Of a stretch of DNA of 64,000 nucleotides, positions 36,043 through 45,871 are shown piece after piece (position 1 is the stretch's first letter; the number at the start of each line of letters is the position of its first letter). The position numbers and the translations under genes are program-made. Source of the stretch: Ruminiclostridium cellobioparum DSM 1351 = ATCC 15832 (lineage in GTDB: Bacteria; Bacillota; Clostridia; Acetivibrionales; DSM-1351). The notes below the pieces were generated by a model. That model was not told where the DNA came from, searched no databases, and saw only the letters and a program-made list of their open reading frames with translations. The stretch covers positions 1 through 64,000 of the forward strand of contig NZ_KK211294.1 of the NCBI RefSeq assembly GCF_000621505.1, in the 5' to 3' direction.

Positions 36043-36852
36043 ATGAAGAGATTAACCATATATTTTCTGTTTCTATTTATAACAATTCTATTAGCAGGCT
36101 GCGGTCGGCAGGCTGCTGCCCTTCATAAGCAAGGCACCTATCAATATAAGAATTCTACAATTGAGTTAAGTAAAAAAGTAAGGACACTGGATATTTCGGT
36201 GGACTCGGGAAAACTTCAGATATTCTGCTGGGACAAGCCCGAAATAACCTGTGAAATTAAACATACGGTCAGGGACAAAAAAACTGATGAGCAGCTTCAA
36301 AAGCTTCTTAACAAATTTTCAGTCAAGAGTACGGTTAAGGATAATATCTGCTATATTTCGGTAGACTATGGCGGAAATATCAAAAATTCAAATGATATTT
36401 TTTCGGAAATCAAGCTTACAATTCCTCGGCGGATCAACAGCATTGAGCTGGTACAGGAACAGGGGAGTCTTGTAGTCGAAGATAAATTCGAAGGAAGCAT
36501 AAAAGCAGAACTGGAGGCTGCAAGTGCAGAGATTAAAGCTTTATACGGCTCAATGTCGATACATTGTGAAAATGGCAATTTCAGACTGAATTCCGGCAGA
36601 CTGACCCGAGCTTCCGAGGTTAAAATTGAAAAAGGGAATATATATGTAAAGGCTGAATGTGAAAGTAAGTCCACCCATTCCTTTAAAACCGGAACCGGGA
36701 ATATCGAGCTAACCTTTCCGGTTACAGCGGCTATAAGCCTTGACACAGTCGGCACTATATCCCATAATCAATTCACCGGATCAGAGGGAGATATCAAAAT
36801 AAATGCAAGTACAAAATTTGGTAAATTGTCAATTAATGGATACATAAATTGA
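36043..36852 (+). CDS. Lipoprotein with DUF4097-like beta-helical repeat
   Basis: 269 residues from ATG 36043, chosen because CAGGAGA precedes it and a lipoprotein signal follows at once (MKRLTIYFLFLFITILLAGC, lipobox LAGC). The mature part has the repeated short-strand pattern of DUF4097 putative adhesins (LDISVDSGKLQIFCWD, LTIPRRINSIELVQEQGSLVV, VKIEKGNIYVKAECES, FKTGTGNIELTFP). It should sit on the outer face of the membrane. Function unknown. Confidence 0.75.
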   Translation: MKRLTIYFLFLFITILLAGCGRQAAALHKQGTYQYKNSTIELSKKVRTLDISVDSGKLQIFCWDKPEITCEIKHTVRDKKTDEQLQKLLNKFSVKSTVKDNICYISVDYGGNIKNSNDIFSEIKLTIPRRINSIELVQEQGSLVVEDKFEGSIKAELEAASAEIKALYGSMSIHCENGNFRLNSGRLTRASEVKIEKGNIYVKAECESKSTHSFKTGTGNIELTFPVTAAISLDTVGTISHNQFTGSEGDIKINASTKFGKLSINGYIN

Positions 36853-36890
36853 GAAAAATGAAATAAATTAACAAATTTAGAAAAAACATG

Positions 36891-36919
36891 TTGACAAAAA
36901 ATAAATCTGTATTTATAAT
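36891..36919 (+). promoter_or_regulatory. Consensus sigma-A promoter of the Tad pilus operon
   Basis: TTGACA (36891-36896), exactly 17 nt, TATAAT (36914-36919): a perfect match at both hexamers, 94 nt before the first tad gene. Confidence 0.85.
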
Positions 36920-37013
36920 TTAAATAGATCGTTTAAAAACCTTCTCATTTTCCAATTCGCTTATACTTTTAGAGAGATTTATATATATTATACAAAAGAA
37001 CTGGAGAAAGCTA

Positions 37014-38123
37014 ATGTCACTCATAAAAATAATGATTATGGACGATGATGATGAATATTCGTTCAATCTGTGTAATTCTCTTACCCATAATTTTTCTGAA
37101 ACCTTGCTTGTAAATTATTGCAGCAATTCCTATAACATTGAAGAATGGATAAAAAAAATCGACCCCGACATTGTTCTCACCTGTGAAAAGTATTATCTTC
37201 AAATAAAAAAATATTTTGCAAAGCCTATCTTTATCTTATCATCAGGAGTCACAGAGAGCAGTTTTTCAGAAATCCCTTCGATATATAAATACAAGGAAGT
37301 TGATAAAATTGCCGGAGATATTGTCAACGGCTTTATAAATACAGGAAATATCATAAAAAATACTAAGGAAAAAAACACGAAAGTAATAGCTGTATACTCT
37401 GCTTCGGGCAGTGTCGGAAAAACCTCCATTGCCATGGGAATAAGTTCATTTTGTTCCCTATCCGGTCTAAAGGTTTTCTATCTGAATCTGGAACAGTTTC
37501 AATCCACAAATTTCTTTTTTTCCTGCAATGCGGAATACTCGCTATCTGAAATTATTTATTATGTACAGCAAAGGGACAGGAATCTGATATCAAAGCTTCC
37601 AGCCCTGTGGTGTCAGGAGCCGTCTGCAAATATTTTTTATTTCAAGGAGGCGAAGCATCCCTTCGAAATAAATGAGCTGCTTCCCGGGGATATTGAATTT
37701 CTCATGAATTCGCTGAAGGAATGCGGAAAATACGACCTTATTGTCATTGATATGGATTCAAGATTTGATTCCAACTCAATAGAAGTCTTCGTAAATGCTG
37801 ATGAAGTTATATATATTATCACTGACGAAGAAATATGTTTACATAAAACAAAGGTCTTTATGGAAAGCTTAAGCATGCTTTCAAATACAACAGGTCAACA
37901 TTCTTATTTGTTACATAAATTCTTATATGTCGCAAATAAAGTATCAAATCAGGATCTCCCATTATTCCCACATTTCATTTCTAAAGAAAGTTTCATTTCT
38001 CAAATTCCCTTCAATGAAATTGTCAATTCAAAAAAGTTCAGTATAATGGGAGGACCTGAAGAAATATACAATTCCATAAAAAAAATCGCCGGCAGATACA
38101 TCAGCAGTCAACCTGGAGGATAA
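37014..38123 (+). CDS. tadZ: TadZ/CpaE-like pilus assembly ATPase
   Basis: 369 residues. Residues 1-110 resemble a degenerate receiver domain (IKIMIMDDDDEYSFNLCNSL). Residues 120-369 form a ParA/MinD-like ATPase with P-loop SASGSVGKTSIAMG, which lacks the first signature Lys of the deviant Walker A. TadZ proteins localise the Tad secretion machine to its site in the cell. First gene of an 11-gene operon, 3 nt before tadA. GGAGAAAG precedes the ATG. Confidence 0.85.
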   Translation: MSLIKIMIMDDDDEYSFNLCNSLTHNFSETLLVNYCSNSYNIEEWIKKIDPDIVLTCEKYYLQIKKYFAKPIFILSSGVTESSFSEIPSIYKYKEVDKIAGDIVNGFINTGNIIKNTKEKNTKVIAVYSASGSVGKTSIAMGISSFCSLSGLKVFYLNLEQFQSTNFFFSCNAEYSLSEIIYYVQQRDRNLISKLPALWCQEPSANIFYFKEAKHPFEINELLPGDIEFLMNSLKECGKYDLIVIDMDSRFDSNSIEVFVNADEVIYIITDEEICLHKTKVFMESLSMLSNTTGQHSYLLHKFLYVANKVSNQDLPLFPHFISKESFISQIPFNEIVNSKKFSIMGGPEEIYNSIKKIAGRYISSQPGG

Positions 38124-38126
38124 AAA

Positions 38127-39362
38127 TTGAATCAGAACCTGGTAAACGAAATTAAAGCTGCTATAAATGAAAGAATTGATTTAAAGAGGAATTTATCGGA
38201 TGAAGAGATTAGTGAAATAGTTGAAAAATCGGTATTTGAAAAATCGAGAGAAATTATTTTAAGCACCTGTGAAAAGAAGGAAATAATATCGGCCATTTTC
38301 AATTCCCTGCGCAGACTTGATATTATCCAGCCCGTGCTTGAGGACCCCGGTATCACCGAGATTATGATAAACGGGCCCGATAATATTTTTATAGAGAGGA
38401 ATGGAAAAAGTGAAAGACTTAATCTTCATTTCGAATCTTCCCAAAAGCTGGAAGACATAATTCAAATAATGGTAACAGCAGTAAACCGGACGGTCAACGA
38501 GTCCACACCTATTGTGGATGCCAGGCTCAAAGACGGCTCAAGAATAAATGTGGTTCTTCCGCCCATTGCTCTTAATGGGCCAATCGTTACCATCAGAAAA
38601 TTTCCCGACAAACCCGTTAATATGGAAAAGCTCATAGAGCTTGGGTCATTGACGGCCCAGGCCGCCGATGCTCTGAGAAAATTGGTGGTGGCAAAATACA
38701 ATATTTTTATCAGCGGCGGAACCGGTTCCGGCAAAACCACCTTTCTCAATGCATTATCAAATTATATCCCACAGGATGAGAGAGTCATTACAATAGAAGA
38801 TTCTGCAGAACTGCAAATACACAATATCCCCAACCTCGTCAGGCTTGAGACCAGAAATGCCAATCTGGAGGGAAGAGGTGAGATCACCATCAGGGATTTG
38901 ATAAAGACCTCTCTTAGAATGAGGCCAGACAGGATCATAGTTGGCGAAGTAAGAGGACCTGAAGCTATTGACATGTTGCAGGCAATGAATACGGGTCATG
39001 ACGGTTCACTTTCAACAGGCCATGCCAATTCGGCCATGGATATGCTGTCAAGGCTTGAGACAATGATATTGAGCTCATCGGCCATACCCCTTGAAGCAGT
39101 ACGTAAGCAGATAGCCTCGGCAATCGATATAATTATTTTTCTGTCAAGATTGAGGGATAAATCCAGACGGACGCTTGAAATTTCAGAAGTGCTGGGTCTT
39201 GAAAACGGACAGTATATGCTTAAGCCTCTGTTTAGCTTTGAAGAGGCTCATGGGGACAATACCGGTTTATCCGGCAAGGTTACCGGCTGTTTGGCAAGAA
39301 GTGCAAATCCGTTGATTAATACTCAAAAAATGATAAATGCAGGCTTATCATGTGATATATAG
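38127..39362 (+). CDS. tadA: Tad pilus assembly secretion ATPase (TadA/CpaF)
   Basis: 411 residues of the type II/IV secretion ATPase family. The N-terminal domain reads [25 protein letters not shown]. Walker A is [16 protein letters not shown], the Asp-box glutamate region is [12 protein letters not shown], Walker B is [19 protein letters not shown], and the His box is [13 protein letters not shown]. The start is TTG 38127, with TGGAGGA 6 nt upstream. The hexamer powers Flp pilin assembly at the membrane together with TadB and TadC. Confidence 0.95.
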   Translation: MNQNLVNEIKAAINERIDLKRNLSDEEISEIVEKSVFEKSREIILSTCEKKEIISAIFNSLRRLDIIQPVLEDPGITEIMINGPDNIFIERNGKSERLNLHFESSQKLEDIIQIMVTAVNRTVNESTPIVDARLKDGSRINVVLPPIALNGPIVTIRKFPDKPVNMEKLIELGSLTAQAADALRKLVVAKYNIFISGGTGSGKTTFLNALSNYIPQDERVITIEDSAELQIHNIPNLVRLETRNANLEGRGEITIRDLIKTSLRMRPDRIIVGEVRGPEAIDMLQAMNTGHDGSLSTGHANSAMDMLSRLETMILSSSAIPLEAVRKQIASAIDIIIFLSRLRDKSRRTLEISEVLGLENGQYMLKPLFSFEEAHGDNTGLSGKVTGCLARSANPLINTQKMINAGLSCDI

Positions 39363-39411
39363 TATATTATCAGTGAATATGATTCCACTGGTGTTTAAGG
39401 AGGGATAGTTT

Positions 39412-40155
39412 TTGCAGGACTACGATATTTATTTGATGCCTCTGAAATGGAAGATATTCTACATATTACTTGCCTCAACAGTTATTTTTGCAGTTTCCTA
39501 TCTCTTTTACAGAAGCGTTGTATTTGCCGGAATTCTCAGTCCGTTGGGAATTTTATACCTGAAGCACAAGAAAAAGCAATTGATAGACAAACGAAAAAAT
39601 GAGCTGAATATTCAGTTTAAAGATTTGCTGACATCTTTGGCCTCCTCTCTGTCTTCAGGCAAAGCAATAGAGAATGCCTTCAATGTTGCCCTGGGCGATT
39701 TGCTCGTTCTATACCCGGGTGAAGAGAGCGACATAATCAAGGAGACCAGAATCATAATTCATAAGCTGTCTTTAAACATCACGGTGGAGGAGGCCATATG
39801 GGATCTGGCCAAACGCAGCAAATTGGAGGATATAGTTAATTTTTCCGATGTGATAAGCATTTGCAAGAGGGCCGGAGGGAATTTGATAGAAGCAATAAAG
39901 AATGCCTCGGGAATAATAAGCGACAAAATAGAAATGAAACAGGAAATAGAAACTCTGTTGTCTTCAAGAAATTTTGAGCAAAAAATCTTGAATATTATGC
40001 CTGTTGCTATGATTCTTCTTTTATCCCTGACTGCCCAGGATTACATCAGTCCCATATTTACAACGGTTCAGGGGAAAATGGCAATGACATTGTGCCTGCT
40101 GCTGCTATGGGGTGCTTATGTACTATCCGGTAAAATTATGAATATTAGGTTGTGA
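39412..40155 (+). CDS. tadB: Tad pilus platform protein TadB-like
   Basis: 247 residues with N-terminal membrane segments, a central helical T2SS-F domain (LTSLASSLSSGKAIENAFNVAL, SVISICKRAGGNLIEAIKNAS) and C-terminal membrane segments. It forms the inner-membrane platform contacted by the TadA ATPase. The start is TTG 39412 after AAGGAGGG. Shorter than many TadB proteins (about 300). Confidence 0.85.
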   Translation: MQDYDIYLMPLKWKIFYILLASTVIFAVSYLFYRSVVFAGILSPLGILYLKHKKKQLIDKRKNELNIQFKDLLTSLASSLSSGKAIENAFNVALGDLLVLYPGEESDIIKETRIIIHKLSLNITVEEAIWDLAKRSKLEDIVNFSDVISICKRAGGNLIEAIKNASGIISDKIEMKQEIETLLSSRNFEQKILNIMPVAMILLLSLTAQDYISPIFTTVQGKMAMTLCLLLLWGAYVLSGKIMNIRL

Positions 40156-40158
40156 AAT

Positions 40159-41058
40159 ATGCTTCTTATAAAAATAATCACATTAGCTGCTCTCATGGGC
40201 AGTATCTCGTGCCTGCTGGTCATACTTGCGGGTAACTATGCCAGGTACCTGGCATATATTAAGGCTTTGGACAAGTCAAAGGACCGCTTTTTGAAAAGAT
40301 TTCTGCCTTTTGGTCTATATGTCCTTGACAGATATGGCTATTCGTTTAATTCTGCCTATGACAGGAGAATCCTTAACCATATTTGTGAAGTATACGGTCA
40401 GGAGTACTCCTTCTTTTACATAAGAGTAATGTATGCCAATAAGATTACCCTATTTGCACTTTTTGTCATTCTGGAATTGATTACTGCTCTGGCTTCGGGA
40501 TATGATCCGTCATATATGATTTACATTGTAATGCTAATGGCCTTAATTATGATAGTGGAGGATACACGTCTGAAGAACAGGGTGAAATTGAGAAGACTGG
40601 AGATTCAGCTGGAATTTCCGAATTTTATTAATAAACTTACCTTACTGTTAAATGCAGGGATGACAATGTCAAAGGCCTGGGAGAAGATTTCCGGCGACAG
40701 AACCGGCAGCAGGAGCACTTTTTATCAAGAGGTTGAGAAAACTGTATGTGACCTGAAAGCAGGGAAGAATGAAGCCGAGGCCTACAGTCAGTTTGCAAAA
40801 AGGGTCAAAGTGCCTGAAATATCAAGATTAATGTCGACAATTTTGCAAAATACCAAGAGGGGAGGAACTGATTTGGTCCTCTCATTGAGATTACAGTCAA
40901 ATGAATGCTGGGAGATGCGCAAAAGTGCAGTAAGAAAATTGGGAGAGGAAGCTTCGACAAAACTCCTGTTCCCGATGATGATAATGTTTTTTGCGATTTT
41001 AATAATAGTCGTAACCCCCGCAGTTCTCTCCATGCAGGGGATAGCATCGGATTTTTAA
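40159..41058 (+). CDS. tadC: Tad pilus platform protein TadC-like
   Basis: 299 residues with membrane segments near the N-terminus, around 100-145 and at the C-terminus. The T2SS-F domain shows FPNFINKLTLLLNAGMTMSKAWEKI and EISRLMSTILQNTKRGGTDLVLSLRLQSNECWE. It starts 3 nt after tadB and is its partner in the platform. Confidence 0.87.
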   Translation: MLLIKIITLAALMGSISCLLVILAGNYARYLAYIKALDKSKDRFLKRFLPFGLYVLDRYGYSFNSAYDRRILNHICEVYGQEYSFFYIRVMYANKITLFALFVILELITALASGYDPSYMIYIVMLMALIMIVEDTRLKNRVKLRRLEIQLEFPNFINKLTLLLNAGMTMSKAWEKISGDRTGSRSTFYQEVEKTVCDLKAGKNEAEAYSQFAKRVKVPEISRLMSTILQNTKRGGTDLVLSLRLQSNECWEMRKSAVRKLGEEASTKLLFPMMIMFFAILIIVVTPAVLSMQGIASDF

Positions 41059-41097
41059 AAAAGGAATATCAAGATTTTATTATTTAGGAGGTCAGTT

Positions 41098-41307
41098 ATG
41101 AATTCTGCATTAAAAAGGTTTTTTACAGAAGAAGATGGGATGGGTACTGTTGAGGTAATAATTATTATAGCTGTATTGGTGGGAGTTGCATTGCTTTTCA
41201 GAAAGCAGCTCATCAACTTTGTGAATGCTATAATCAACAATCTGTTTCCTGATGCAAGCAAGCTTGAGAATAATAAAAACGGAACCCAGGGTACTCTTGC
41301 AGGCTGA
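41098..41307 (+). CDS. flp: Flp-type (type IVb) pilin
   Basis: 69 residues. A class III prepilin leader ends at Gly14 and is followed by the mature start MGTVEVIIIIAVLVGVALLF, with Glu at +5 as needed for prepilin peptidase and assembly. A single hydrophobic helix is followed by a short polar tail. TAGGAGG precedes the ATG. A GC-rich hairpin follows the stop. This is the major pilus subunit candidate. Confidence 0.9.
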   Translation: MNSALKRFFTEEDGMGTVEVIIIIAVLVGVALLFRKQLINFVNAIINNLFPDASKLENNKNGTQGTLAG

Positions 41308-41338
41308 GAATTTTACATTTGATAACCTAGTATAAAAT

Positions 41339-41355
41339 GGGGAGTTTATCTCCCC
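41339..41355 (+). other. Hairpin GGGGAG-TTTAT-CTCCCC after flp
   Basis: A strong 6-bp GC stem inside the operon without a T run, between the pilin and the next gene. It may protect the pilin mRNA 3' end after processing or cause partial termination. Confidence 0.45.
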
Positions 41356-41419
41356 CGATGCTATGGCGGCCCGGACAATTGACAAAATGACTGCCTGCCA
41401 GAATAGGGGATGAGAAAAG

Positions 41420-42055
41420 GTGAAGCAAGTTCTGAATAAAATGAAGTCAATGGTACTTAGCTTTAATGAGAAGGGCAGTTTTACGGTAGAAGCTTCCATT
41501 GTATTTTCGTTAGTATTTTTACTAATGGTTGTTCTGGTTTACTGCTTTATAATTATGTATCAATATATCTCTCTTCAAAGTGCTGCAAGCGAAGCTTCCA
41601 ACCGGGGGGCAGCATATTATGTAAAACAATTTAAATCAAATTCTCAATGGCCGCCCCAAACAAATTTATACTGGAGAATTTTCGATTCCGACACAGCCGT
41701 CAAAAGGGGCAGTATAGAAACATACACATTAACCGGTATTGAGCCCTCCATAATCAATTCGGAAAAAACAGTAAAGATTGATACATATTACAGTTTATTG
41801 ATCAACCAGCTGAAGGTTGGGATTGAGGAAAATTATCCGCTTCCCGCCGGAAAGCTGCTCGCAATTTTCGGCATTTCTCCCCAACTGGCAATAAGGGCTG
41901 AAATCTCAACTCCTCTGGAGGATAACGCTGAATTTGTCAGGAATCTGGATATGGTCATTGATATAAAAAACTGCATGGTTAACAGCGATAATAAATGGAT
42001 AGGAACCGGCTCGGAGGTTAATGAGGTATTAGGCAAACTGTTAAAAAAACACTAA
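41420..42055 (+). CDS. TadE-like pseudopilin
   Basis: 211 residues starting at GTG 41420. The prepilin-type leader ends at Gly19 and the mature start is SFTVEASIVFSLVFLL with Glu at +5. One membrane helix and an extracytoplasmic domain follow. It matches TadE-like minor pilins of the Tad system, processed by the A24 peptidases encoded downstream. Confidence 0.8.
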   Translation: MKQVLNKMKSMVLSFNEKGSFTVEASIVFSLVFLLMVVLVYCFIIMYQYISLQSAASEASNRGAAYYVKQFKSNSQWPPQTNLYWRIFDSDTAVKRGSIETYTLTGIEPSIINSEKTVKIDTYYSLLINQLKVGIEENYPLPAGKLLAIFGISPQLAIRAEISTPLEDNAEFVRNLDMVIDIKNCMVNSDNKWIGTGSEVNEVLGKLLKKH

Positions 42056-42073
42056 AAGTGTGGTGAAGAGATA

Positions 42074-44227
42074 ATGAAAGCAGTAAAACCAATTTCCACA
42101 ATTTATAATAAAGGGTCTATTACCGTTTTTATCAGTATAGTATTATCATCAATTTTTCTGGTGGCAGGTACCTTTACCGATGCGGCCAGAATCAGGCTTG
42201 CCCATTCCCAGGTACAGAGAGCCAGCCAGACTGCCCTTTCCTCGGTGCTTGCATGTTATAACAATGAACTTAAGGAGCAATACGGCCTATTTGGTTTTTA
42301 TCTGGATAACGAAACTGTTAATGACAGTTTCGAGGAGTACTTTTCCAAAAATTTAAATATAGGCAGTCAGGATTTTCTTTACGGCTTTAACATTGAAAAT
42401 ATAAAATTGGAGCGACCCTTCGGTCTGGGGAACAATAAGATTTTTGAAGAGCAGATAATGGAGTTCATGAAATACCGGGCTCCTCTTGAAATAGCTTCAG
42501 AACTTCTCTCAAAAATTGAAGGGATAAAAAATTTATCAAAAGGCTCAAAAGTCTACAAAAGAAAAATGGAAACAGATAAGAAAGCGGGAGCAATAGGTAA
42601 ACTTCAAATGCTTCTGGAGGAAAAAGCCGGTGCCATAAATAACTCGGATATTGCAGTAAAGATTAAGGATTTAAAAGAACAGCTCATAGAGAAAAATTCG
42701 GTTATCGAGGAAATATCGGCAAGACTGGGGGACCTTCAGGGCCTGTATTCCAATGAAAAAGATGCCGGCACCAGAAAGAGCCTGCTGAGTGAAATAAACT
42801 CTGTCAGGGCCGAACTCACCGATATTAATAATGCTAAAGCAAATGTAAAAAATTCAATACTGGATAATTTAAATTTGTTTAAAAACTTAAATGCGGTGGC
42901 AGCAGATTATTCACAAAGCATAACTGTTCAAAAAGGTGACCTGCTCAACAGAATAGAGGAAGAACTGAAGTTTGTAAGTGACAGCCGGGAGGGTATCGAA
43001 GAAATACAAAAAGCCTATAATCAAAGCCTGTCAAACATGAAGGATATTATTGGGGAAGATAATTCCGGCTCAATAATAAAAAGTCTGGAATCGAATATTG
43101 TCAGCTGCTTTAACGCCATTGAAAAGGCCGGTGAAAGTGAAGGCAGTTTCCTGTCGGCATTGGATTCATTCCAGCCACAGGAAATAAATTACACTTTTAT
43201 TAAGTCCGGACCTGCTTCTTCGGAGGATGAAGACAATAGGGACAAGGTGCTTCAGGTATTGCAAAAAGCCTTTAAATCAAAAGAGGAGATGAAAACCATC
43301 GACCATAGCTTGCTGACGCAGCTTCCTTCCAAAAAGCGGATGCTTCAGGAGGAAAATTCCGACTGGGATATACTGGACTTTAATACCACAAACGGTGCCG
43401 AAAAGGAGCTGCAATACATTGGAGAAAAAGAAAGCGGCTTTGAGCAGATAGCACTGAATATAGCTGAAGACCTGTTTGTTAATGAGTACATAATGGGAAT
43501 TTTCAGACACGATGTTCCGCTTATGAAAGGTGAGACTGACAGCGAGGCCTATAACTTGAGATCAGAAGACAAGTATCAAAGAAACGGTTTCTTTTCATGC
43601 TATGAGGTTGAATACATAATTAACGGAAACAAGGATGAAGCCGTCAACTCCATGCTGATAACATCAGAAATACTTGCTGTAAGGCTTGCTGCAAATGTAA
43701 TACACATTTATACCGACCCTTCCAAAATGAACAGGGTAACTGCCCTGGCCGCGGCGCTGAGCAGTTGGAGTGCAGGTTTGTCGACCCCCTTGATACAAAC
43801 CATGCTGGTTTTTTCCTGGGCCATGTTTGAGTCACTTTACGATCAGGAACAGCTAAGTCAGGGAGAGAAAATAGCTTTGTATAAAAACGGAGACCAGTGG
43901 AAAACAGATATATCAGGTACAATTAACAACAAAAAAACTGCAGAGGCCAATAATAATCCATTACTTTTAAGCTATCAGGATTATCTGAGAATATTTCTGC
44001 TGTTAACCGACAAGGAAAAAAAGCTGGCCAGGACCCAGGATCTCATACAATTAAATGTGGCTATGTCCCTCCAGGGCTTTTCAATAGAAGATTCATACGT
44101 GGCTTTGGCGGCCGATACAACGGTATCCATGAAAAATCTCTTTTTATCCATTCCGGCCTTTTCCCTGGAACAGAGAAGAAACATTTCCAGAACTGATATC
44201 AACGAGGGTATGCTGTTGAGTTATTAA
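42074..44227 (+). CDS. Large DUF5702/TadG-like surface protein of the Tad locus
   Basis: 717 residues. The N-terminus (NKGSITVFISIVLSSIFLVAGTF) looks like a prepilin leader but has Phe instead of Glu at +5. It continues DAARIRLAHSQVQRASQTALSSVLACYN as in TadG-type proteins. Residues about 160-330 are predicted coiled coil (Lys/Glu-rich heptads). The C-terminal part has Ala/Leu-rich helices (NRVTALAAALSSWSAGL). Firmicute Tad operons often carry such a protein. Its role in pilus tip or surface anchoring is unproven. Confidence 0.75.
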   Translation: MKAVKPISTIYNKGSITVFISIVLSSIFLVAGTFTDAARIRLAHSQVQRASQTALSSVLACYNNELKEQYGLFGFYLDNETVNDSFEEYFSKNLNIGSQDFLYGFNIENIKLERPFGLGNNKIFEEQIMEFMKYRAPLEIASELLSKIEGIKNLSKGSKVYKRKMETDKKAGAIGKLQMLLEEKAGAINNSDIAVKIKDLKEQLIEKNSVIEEISARLGDLQGLYSNEKDAGTRKSLLSEINSVRAELTDINNAKANVKNSILDNLNLFKNLNAVAADYSQSITVQKGDLLNRIEEELKFVSDSREGIEEIQKAYNQSLSNMKDIIGEDNSGSIIKSLESNIVSCFNAIEKAGESEGSFLSALDSFQPQEINYTFIKSGPASSEDEDNRDKVLQVLQKAFKSKEEMKTIDHSLLTQLPSKKRMLQEENSDWDILDFNTTNGAEKELQYIGEKESGFEQIALNIAEDLFVNEYIMGIFRHDVPLMKGETDSEAYNLRSEDKYQRNGFFSCYEVEYIINGNKDEAVNSMLITSEILAVRLAANVIHIYTDPSKMNRVTALAAALSSWSAGLSTPLIQTMLVFSWAMFESLYDQEQLSQGEKIALYKNGDQWKTDISGTINNKKTAEANNNPLLLSYQDYLRIFLLLTDKEKKLARTQDLIQLNVAMSLQGFSIEDSYVALAADTTVSMKNLFLSIPAFSLEQRRNISRTDINEGMLLSY

Positions 44228-44244
44228 ACCGGCAAGGAGGCTGC

Positions 44245-45324
44245 ATGAAGAGAAACAGGTTCCGTAAGGGAGCAATTACCGTTGAAGCTGCCGTAATTCT
44301 TCCGTTTTTTATCATAGGGGTTATGTCCTTCGCTTTCATACTAAAAATATATTACACGCATGAAATCATGCAGAATGCACTGGCGGGAGCATGCCGGCAA
44401 ATGGGTGTTTATGGCCTTTTGTATTATAAAACAAATGCTGAAGAAGTTATCGGAGGTATTGAAAAGTTCAGCAGTTCAAATACTGTAGAGGATACACTGG
44501 GAAATAACTGGCTGGCGTCAAGTATACGTGAGGCCGGGAAGGATGTGACCGACCGTGTGAGAGCACAAGTGGCTCTGATACCTGCTGCGAGGCTGCTTGT
44601 GGGAAATCAGCTTGAGGCGTGCTTTAATACGGGAGTTGAAAAGGGACTTCTGGGACTGAACATAGAGGATGGATTTGAGGGATTGGATTTTTCAGAAAGC
44701 AGGATGCTGGCCGATGGGAGAAGCATAGACATTTCAGTGGGTTATAAAATGAGGTTTCCTTTCCTGTCCGGACTTCTCCCGGGAGTAAAAATCAGACAGA
44801 CATCATCGGTTTGCATCTGGGCAGGTGAGGAGGGAGTGGGGGGCAGCGGGGATGAGGAAGAAAATAATAAAAGTGTATGGGATATGACCAATTTAAAACG
44901 CGGTCAGGAAATAAGAAAGCTCCAGGGTGCAAATCTGCCCTTTAACTTTCCGACTGTTGCAAAGTATGAGAACGGAACTGTAACCAGCATTAAAAGTCTA
45001 AACATCGAGGAAGCTTATTACAAGGATACTGTAAACCTTGAAAAGAAAATAACAAGTTACATAAATAAATTGAAGGAGTTTAACGGTGGGACCTGCGGAG
45101 AAGTTTCCATAAGGAGCTCGGATATTTTCCGAAAGGAACTGTTACTTATAATCCCTGAGACAGAGCTTGATTCAAATCAGCAAAGTGTTATTGACAAATG
45201 TATCGGTCTGGCTGAAAGCAGGGGAATAACCTTAAAACCTGTTAAAGCCTATGGGAAACAAGGCAGCGGAGGTACAAAAGCTGACACCGGAGAAAGCGGG
45301 GAGAAAAAAGCTGAAAATGATTAG
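44245..45324 (+). CDS. TadE/G-like pilus assembly protein
   Basis: 359 residues. Prepilin leader ending at Gly9, mature start AITVEAAVILPFFIIG with Glu at +5. The membrane helix is followed by a long extracytoplasmic domain and a Gly/Ser/Lys-rich tail. AAGGAGG precedes the ATG. The stop overlaps the next start. Confidence 0.8.
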   Translation: MKRNRFRKGAITVEAAVILPFFIIGVMSFAFILKIYYTHEIMQNALAGACRQMGVYGLLYYKTNAEEVIGGIEKFSSSNTVEDTLGNNWLASSIREAGKDVTDRVRAQVALIPAARLLVGNQLEACFNTGVEKGLLGLNIEDGFEGLDFSESRMLADGRSIDISVGYKMRFPFLSGLLPGVKIRQTSSVCIWAGEEGVGGSGDEEENNKSVWDMTNLKRGQEIRKLQGANLPFNFPTVAKYENGTVTSIKSLNIEEAYYKDTVNLEKKITSYINKLKEFNGGTCGEVSIRSSDIFRKELLLIIPETELDSNQQSVIDKCIGLAESRGITLKPVKAYGKQGSGGTKADTGESGEKKAEND

Positions 45325-45844
45325 GGCAATCGAAAGGAAAATTGCTTTGCCCATGGTTTTGATACTGATAATAGGTTTGGGCACTGAAGTCCGGTTGTTT
45401 TTCACTGCCGATGGGAGCCTCAAAGCAATACTTATGGCTGTTCTGCTGGTTATTCAACTTATTGCTGCCATCAGTGACTTGAGCACCGGATTAATACCCT
45501 TGTGGCTGGTATTTCCGGCGTTCGTGCTGGGAATGCTGATCATTCTTATCTTTGATGGAAATTCTAGTATGTTGGGGCATATTTTAGGCGGTGTACTGTC
45601 ATTTTTCATATTTGCTTTCTTTATGGTTTTAACCAGAGGTCAGATTGGAGGTGGTGACCTGCTGCTGTTTGCATTAACCGGTTTCTTTTTGGGTTTTTCC
45701 ATGATCCCGGGAATTTTGTTTCTCTCAATTATTTTGTCAGGCATGTTTTCAGTATTTCTGATAGTTTTCAAAAAGACCGGCCTGAAAACAGAGATACCTT
45801 TTGCACCTTTTATTCTCCTGGCGACAGCTATTTTAAATTTTTAA
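45317..45844 (+). CDS. A24-family prepilin peptidase (first of two)
   Basis: About 175 residues from ATG 45317, overlapping the previous stop by 8 nt. An in-frame ATG at 45251 would overlap the upstream gene by 74 nt and lacks a ribosome site. A polytopic aspartic protease with catalytic Asp residues in AAISDLSTGLIP and QIGGGDLLLFAL (GxGD motif). It removes prepilin leaders at the membrane. The second copy at 47410 has a different sequence around its Asp residues. Confidence 0.8.
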   Translation: MIRAIERKIALPMVLILIIGLGTEVRLFFTADGSLKAILMAVLLVIQLIAAISDLSTGLIPLWLVFPAFVLGMLIILIFDGNSSMLGHILGGVLSFFIFAFFMVLTRGQIGGGDLLLFALTGFFLGFSMIPGILFLSIILSGMFSVFLIVFKKTGLKTEIPFAPFILLATAILNF

Positions 45845-45871
45845 ATGTACTTTTCCTGTGAGGTGTTCCTA

